Positions 61,375 to 64,000 of a stretch of 64,000 nucleotides of DNA are shown here, piece by piece. Positions within the stretch are counted from its first letter, which is position 1. Each line of letters starts with the position of its first letter. The notes beneath the pieces were generated by a model. The model was not told the DNA's origin, made no database searches, and worked only from the letters and a program-made list of their open reading frames with translations. A program made the translations under genes and the position numbers. The DNA lies in assembly GCA_018826895.1 (NCBI GenBank), contig JAHJYA010000049.1:1-64000 (forward strand). The letters run 5' to 3'. The stretch comes from Gammaproteobacteria bacterium (GTDB taxonomy: Bacteria > Pseudomonadota > Gammaproteobacteria > Pseudomonadales > Pseudomonadaceae).

Positions 61375-61438
61375 GCGCGGCCTCAGGCTAACGAAAGGCC
61401 CGATTGTAGCCCAAAGGCCGTAAGGGCGTTGCCATCCG

Positions 61439-62950
61439 CTAGCGGCTACGTTGGGCGAAGCTGTCCAGCGCGCGCTCGATGCACTGCATGGTCTTGCCCA
61501 CCGCCTGCAGGGTTGGGTCTGCAATGGGGGCGCCCCCCTGGTCGGCGAATAGCAGCATGACGACCCGGCCATTGTTGGCCAGTGAACGGATCAGCAGGTG
61601 CTCGCTGGGGAACAGCCCTTTCAGTGCACCGGGCAGCAGGGCCGAAAATTGGGCGATATTGGCAGGTGTCAGGCGCAACTGCGCCGGTGCCTGCAGTAGG
61701 CGACGCAGCACCTGGCTGTTTTGCGGGTCCAGGCTGAGGCCGGACGCTGCCTTGCTCAGACCGGCGCTCTGCTGTGCCAGCAGACGCGTGTGCTGACGGT
61801 CGGCAAGCAGAATCAGCACGCGCTGCATGCCACAGGCCTGCAGCGCTGCGCAGGCGGTGGTACTGAGTTGCAGAATGTTACTGAAGGTGCTGGGTTGGGC
61901 CAGTAGCTGGCCGCACAACTGCCGCCATTGGCTGACATCCGCAGGTTTCGCTGCAGGTGGTTGCAGGGCGCGCAAATGGCTGCTGCCGGTCGGCCAGAGC
62001 AATGCCTCGGCGGGGTGCCAGAGGCCGTGTTCGGCCAGGCTTTGTGCGCTGCTTACTGCCTGCTGGTGGACCAGCTGTTGCAAGCCGTCCAATGGCACCT
62101 GCAGGTACAAGCCAGCTAGACGCTGCCAGCGCAGGCTGTGCGGGCCGCTCCAGGATGCATGGGCCGACAGCGCCAGGCCGTTGGCCAGCAGAATGCTGTT
62201 GCCGGGATGGGTCAGCCAGCGCCGCAGGTGACTGTCATCGTCCAGGCACTGCTGCTGTTGCAGCGGATGGTCGTTGTTGCGGGCGATATGCAGGGCTTTG
62301 ACCAGCAGGCGGCGATCGGCAACCAGCAGGCGGTAACCCTCGATAATCCATTCTGGCAAATTCCAGCGTTCGACCAGTGCCAGGCAGAGCTTGAGCAAGG
62401 GCACTCCAAGCAGCTCCCGTTCAACGCGAATCGCCGGTTCACCTTTGATCAGCACCCGCTGTTCCCAGGCCTCTAGCAATTGCGGGTATGCCGCCAGCAG
62501 CGACCACAGGGGCGCGAGGAATAGCAGGCTGCCCCAGTGAATTTCCTGCCACAAGCGGGCCAGGCGGCCGCTGAACAGGCCGTTTGCCTGTTGTGTCGCA
62601 TGCTGGCTGATCAGCAACACTTGGCGCAGCGCGGGGGCAATCTCATTTTCGGGCAGGCTGGGCTGGCGCTCCAGCAGTGCCGTCGCCCGCTGCAGTCCCA
62701 GGCGGTTCAGGGCGCTTTCCAGGCTTTCCGCCGGCTCGCTGAGCACCGAGCCTTTGCGGTTGGCTTCGCGCATCACCGCGAGCACCAAGGCAGGGCTGGC
62801 CTGCATCATGCCGGCGATCTCGCGGATCGAGCGGCGGCTGTCGCCGAGGGCGCGTCGAACCTGTAGATGAGTCTCGCTCGCAACAGGCAGCGGCAGGCCT
62901 TCCAGCAGCTTGAGCCAGGCATCGAGAGTGCGGGGGCGAGATAGGGTCAT
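61439..62950 (-). CDS. HDOD domain protein
   Basis: A 503-residue protein with an N-terminal HDOD domain: LEGLPLPVASETHLQVRRAL, IREIAGMMQASPALVLAVMR, ANRKGS and ALNRLGLQRATALL. The HD metal residues are not visible, as is normal for HDOD. A second part of about 250 residues resembles a GAF-like fold (RVLILLADRQHTRLLAQQSAG). HDOD proteins act in signalling without known catalysis. It is divergent from motA, 118 nt away. The ribosome site is weak. Confidence 0.82.
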   Translation of the reverse strand: MTLSRPRTLDAWLKLLEGLPLPVASETHLQVRRALGDSRRSIREIAGMMQASPALVLAVMREANRKGSVLSEPAESLESALNRLGLQRATALLERQPSLPENEIAPALRQVLLISQHATQQANGLFSGRLARLWQEIHWGSLLFLAPLWSLLAAYPQLLEAWEQRVLIKGEPAIRVERELLGVPLLKLCLALVERWNLPEWIIEGYRLLVADRRLLVKALHIARNNDHPLQQQQCLDDDSHLRRWLTHPGNSILLANGLALSAHASWSGPHSLRWQRLAGLYLQVPLDGLQQLVHQQAVSSAQSLAEHGLWHPAEALLWPTGSSHLRALQPPAAKPADVSQWRQLCGQLLAQPSTFSNILQLSTTACAALQACGMQRVLILLADRQHTRLLAQQSAGLSKAASGLSLDPQNSQVLRRLLQAPAQLRLTPANIAQFSALLPGALKGLFPSEHLLIRSLANNGRVVMLLFADQGGAPIADPTLQAVGKTMQCIERALDSFAQRSR

Positions 62951-62963
62951 TGGAGTTGAGCCA

Positions 62964-62993
62964 AACTGGCTTTTAGCCTTAACTGGCTATAGT
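62964..62993 (+). promoter_or_regulatory. Candidate motA control region with direct repeat
   Basis: AACTGGCT occurs at 62964-62971 and again at 62981-62988, 17 bp apart. The second copy runs into TATAGT (62988-62993), a possible -10 box 75 nt before the motA ATG. A good -35 is missing. Confidence 0.35.
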
Positions 62994-63068
62994 CTCGCGC
63001 ACAACTTCCGATAAATAGAAGGGTTGTTTTGCAAAACCCTTACTACCGGCTCTGGCTCCTTCGTTTCT

Positions 63069-63920
63069 ATGATTAAAATTCTTGGCATCATCGTTGTTTT
63101 TGGTTGTGTGCTGGGCGGGTTCATCCTGTCTGGCGGGCAGTTCATGGCCCTGGTCCACCCTTTTGAGGTGCTGATCATCGGCGGCGCCGCGCTGGGGGCC
63201 TTTTTGCAGGCCAACCCCGGCAGCGCCTTCATGACCGTGTTCAAGAAGTCGCTGAAGATGTTCAGCTCGCGCTTCACCCACACTTACTACCTGGAAGTGT
63301 TGCGCCTGCTCTATGAAATCCTCAACAAAAGTCGGCGCGAAGGGATGATGGCCATCGAGGCCGATGTCGAAGACCCGGCAGCCAGCCCGATCTTCAGCAA
63401 GTACCCGGGGATTCTGAAAGACGAGCGCATGACCGCGTTTATCTGCGATTACCTGCGCATCATGTCCTCCGGCAATATGGCGCCCCATGAGCTGGAGGGG
63501 CTGTTCGATATGGAAATCGCCAGCCTCAAGGAAGAACTTGAACACCCCGCTCACGCGGTGGCCAAGGTTGCCGACGGCATGCCGGCCATGGGCATCGTGG
63601 CGGCGGTGCTGGGGATCGTGATCACCATGTCGATTCTGGCCGAGGCGGATAACGCCGAAATCGGCCAGAAGGTGGGTACCGCACTGGTCGGTACCTTCCT
63701 CGGTATCCTGGCTTCGTACGGTTTCTTCGGGCCGTTGTCCAATGCCTTGGAGCATGACGCCAAGGAAGAGATCAATGTCTATGAGGCGATCAAGGCTGGC
63801 CTGGTTGCTTCGGCATCGGGCATGCCGCCGTCGCTGGCGGTGGAATTCTCCCGCAAAGTCCTGTACCCGGCGCACCGGCCCAGTTTCAGTGAGCTTGAAC
63901 AGGCCATGCGCGGGGGCTGA
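63069..63920 (+). CDS. motA: Flagellar stator protein MotA
   Basis: MotA and MotB form the proton-driven stator that turns the flagellar motor. The 283-residue protein has four membrane helices, with a large cytoplasmic loop between TM2 and TM3. Conserved marks are GGAALGAFL, the TM3 proline in DGMPAMGIVAAVLGIVI, and PPSLAVEFSRKVLYP near the end. ATG 63069 gives the same length as PAO1 MotA; an upstream TTG is not needed. motB starts 8 nt after its stop. Confidence 0.96.
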   Translation: MIKILGIIVVFGCVLGGFILSGGQFMALVHPFEVLIIGGAALGAFLQANPGSAFMTVFKKSLKMFSSRFTHTYYLEVLRLLYEILNKSRREGMMAIEADVEDPAASPIFSKYPGILKDERMTAFICDYLRIMSSGNMAPHELEGLFDMEIASLKEELEHPAHAVAKVADGMPAMGIVAAVLGIVITMSILAEADNAEIGQKVGTALVGTFLGILASYGFFGPLSNALEHDAKEEINVYEAIKAGLVASASGMPPSLAVEFSRKVLYPAHRPSFSELEQAMRGG

Positions 63921-63928
63921 TAGCAGTC

Positions 63929-64000
63929 ATGGAAAACAATCAGCCGATCATCGTCAAACGGGTCAAGAAGGTTGCCGGTGGTCACCATGGCGGCGCCTGG
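63929..64000 (+). CDS. motB: Flagellar stator protein MotB (N-terminal 24 codons only)
   Basis: The frame reads MENNQPIIVKRVKKVAGGHH and on to the window edge with no stop. A short basic N-terminus before a membrane helix, right after motA, is typical of MotB. The proton-binding Asp and the peptidoglycan-binding domain lie outside the window. Confidence 0.9.
   Translation, partial: MENNQPIIVKRVKKVAGGHHGGAW

Overview
The window is a chromosomal segment of a Pseudomonas (Gammaproteobacteria). It is GC-rich. From memory, its gene order follows the P. aeruginosa PAO1 stretch that runs from aceF/aceE (about PA5016) down to motA/motB (about PA4953). Individual proteins agree with that genus: WaaP has catalytic Asp163, FimX carries an EVL in place of EAL, and RhdA has Cys230 in an Azotobacter/Pseudomonas-type loop. 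Several loci differ from PAO1, so I do not assign a species. No rRNA, tRNA, insertion sequence, prophage or CRISPR array was seen.

Layout. 1-298: a folded repeat and the aceF terminator. 299-4578 (-): pyruvate dehydrogenase aceE-aceF, with two near-identical 15-bp palindromic operators upstream. 4848-8785 (+): glnE and ilvE. 8895-31001: the LPS core/lipid A locus. It contains waaF, waaC, waaG, waaP, a GT9-like gene, three more WaaP-fold kinases, a GT2 glycosyltransferase, a QueC-like PP-loop protein, a pyruvyl-transferase-like protein, a carbamoyltransferase, a WapH-like GT4, a GT-B/GT25 fusion, waaL, a GT32, one kinase on the opposite strand, msbA and hldE. Most start codons from waaF to waaL overlap the preceding stop (ATGA or TGATG), which points to a translationally coupled operon. 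31052-36750: a conserved unknown protein, an aldo/keto reductase, an FAD oxidoreductase, an SMR transporter, a LysR regulator and waaA. 36977-42302: tolC-like gene (-), TPP riboswitch, thiC, a 142-bp palindromic repeat and cytX. 42271-51570: lipoprotein (-), nudF, DUF1249 gene, cpdA, yqiA-like esterase, parE, two small exported or anchored proteins, parC. 51760-64000: pqiC-like, ytjB/ahpA-like (-), serB, fimX and fimW (-), psd, rhdA, an HDOD gene (-), motA and the first 24 codons of motB.

How the genes work together. The central third builds the LPS inner core: Kdo by WaaA, heptose by HldE/WaaC/WaaF, phosphates by the WaaP family, and a carbamoyl group by the NodU-type enzyme. It also extends the outer core, exports lipid A-core (MsbA) and ligates O-antigen (WaaL). 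The inner-core genes are conserved, while the glycosyltransferases and modifying enzymes at 12.9-14.0, 17.0-20.0 and 23.0-27.0 kb look like variable content. The last third mixes surface-behaviour genes (fimX, fimW, motAB, cpdA) with housekeeping genes.

The best candidate for something undescribed is the three-gene insert at 16980-19991. It holds a GT2, a QueC-like PP-loop enzyme with a Cys cluster, and a pyruvyl-transferase-like protein, placed between the core kinases and the carbamoyltransferase. The GT-B/GT25 fusion at 23044-25068 comes second.
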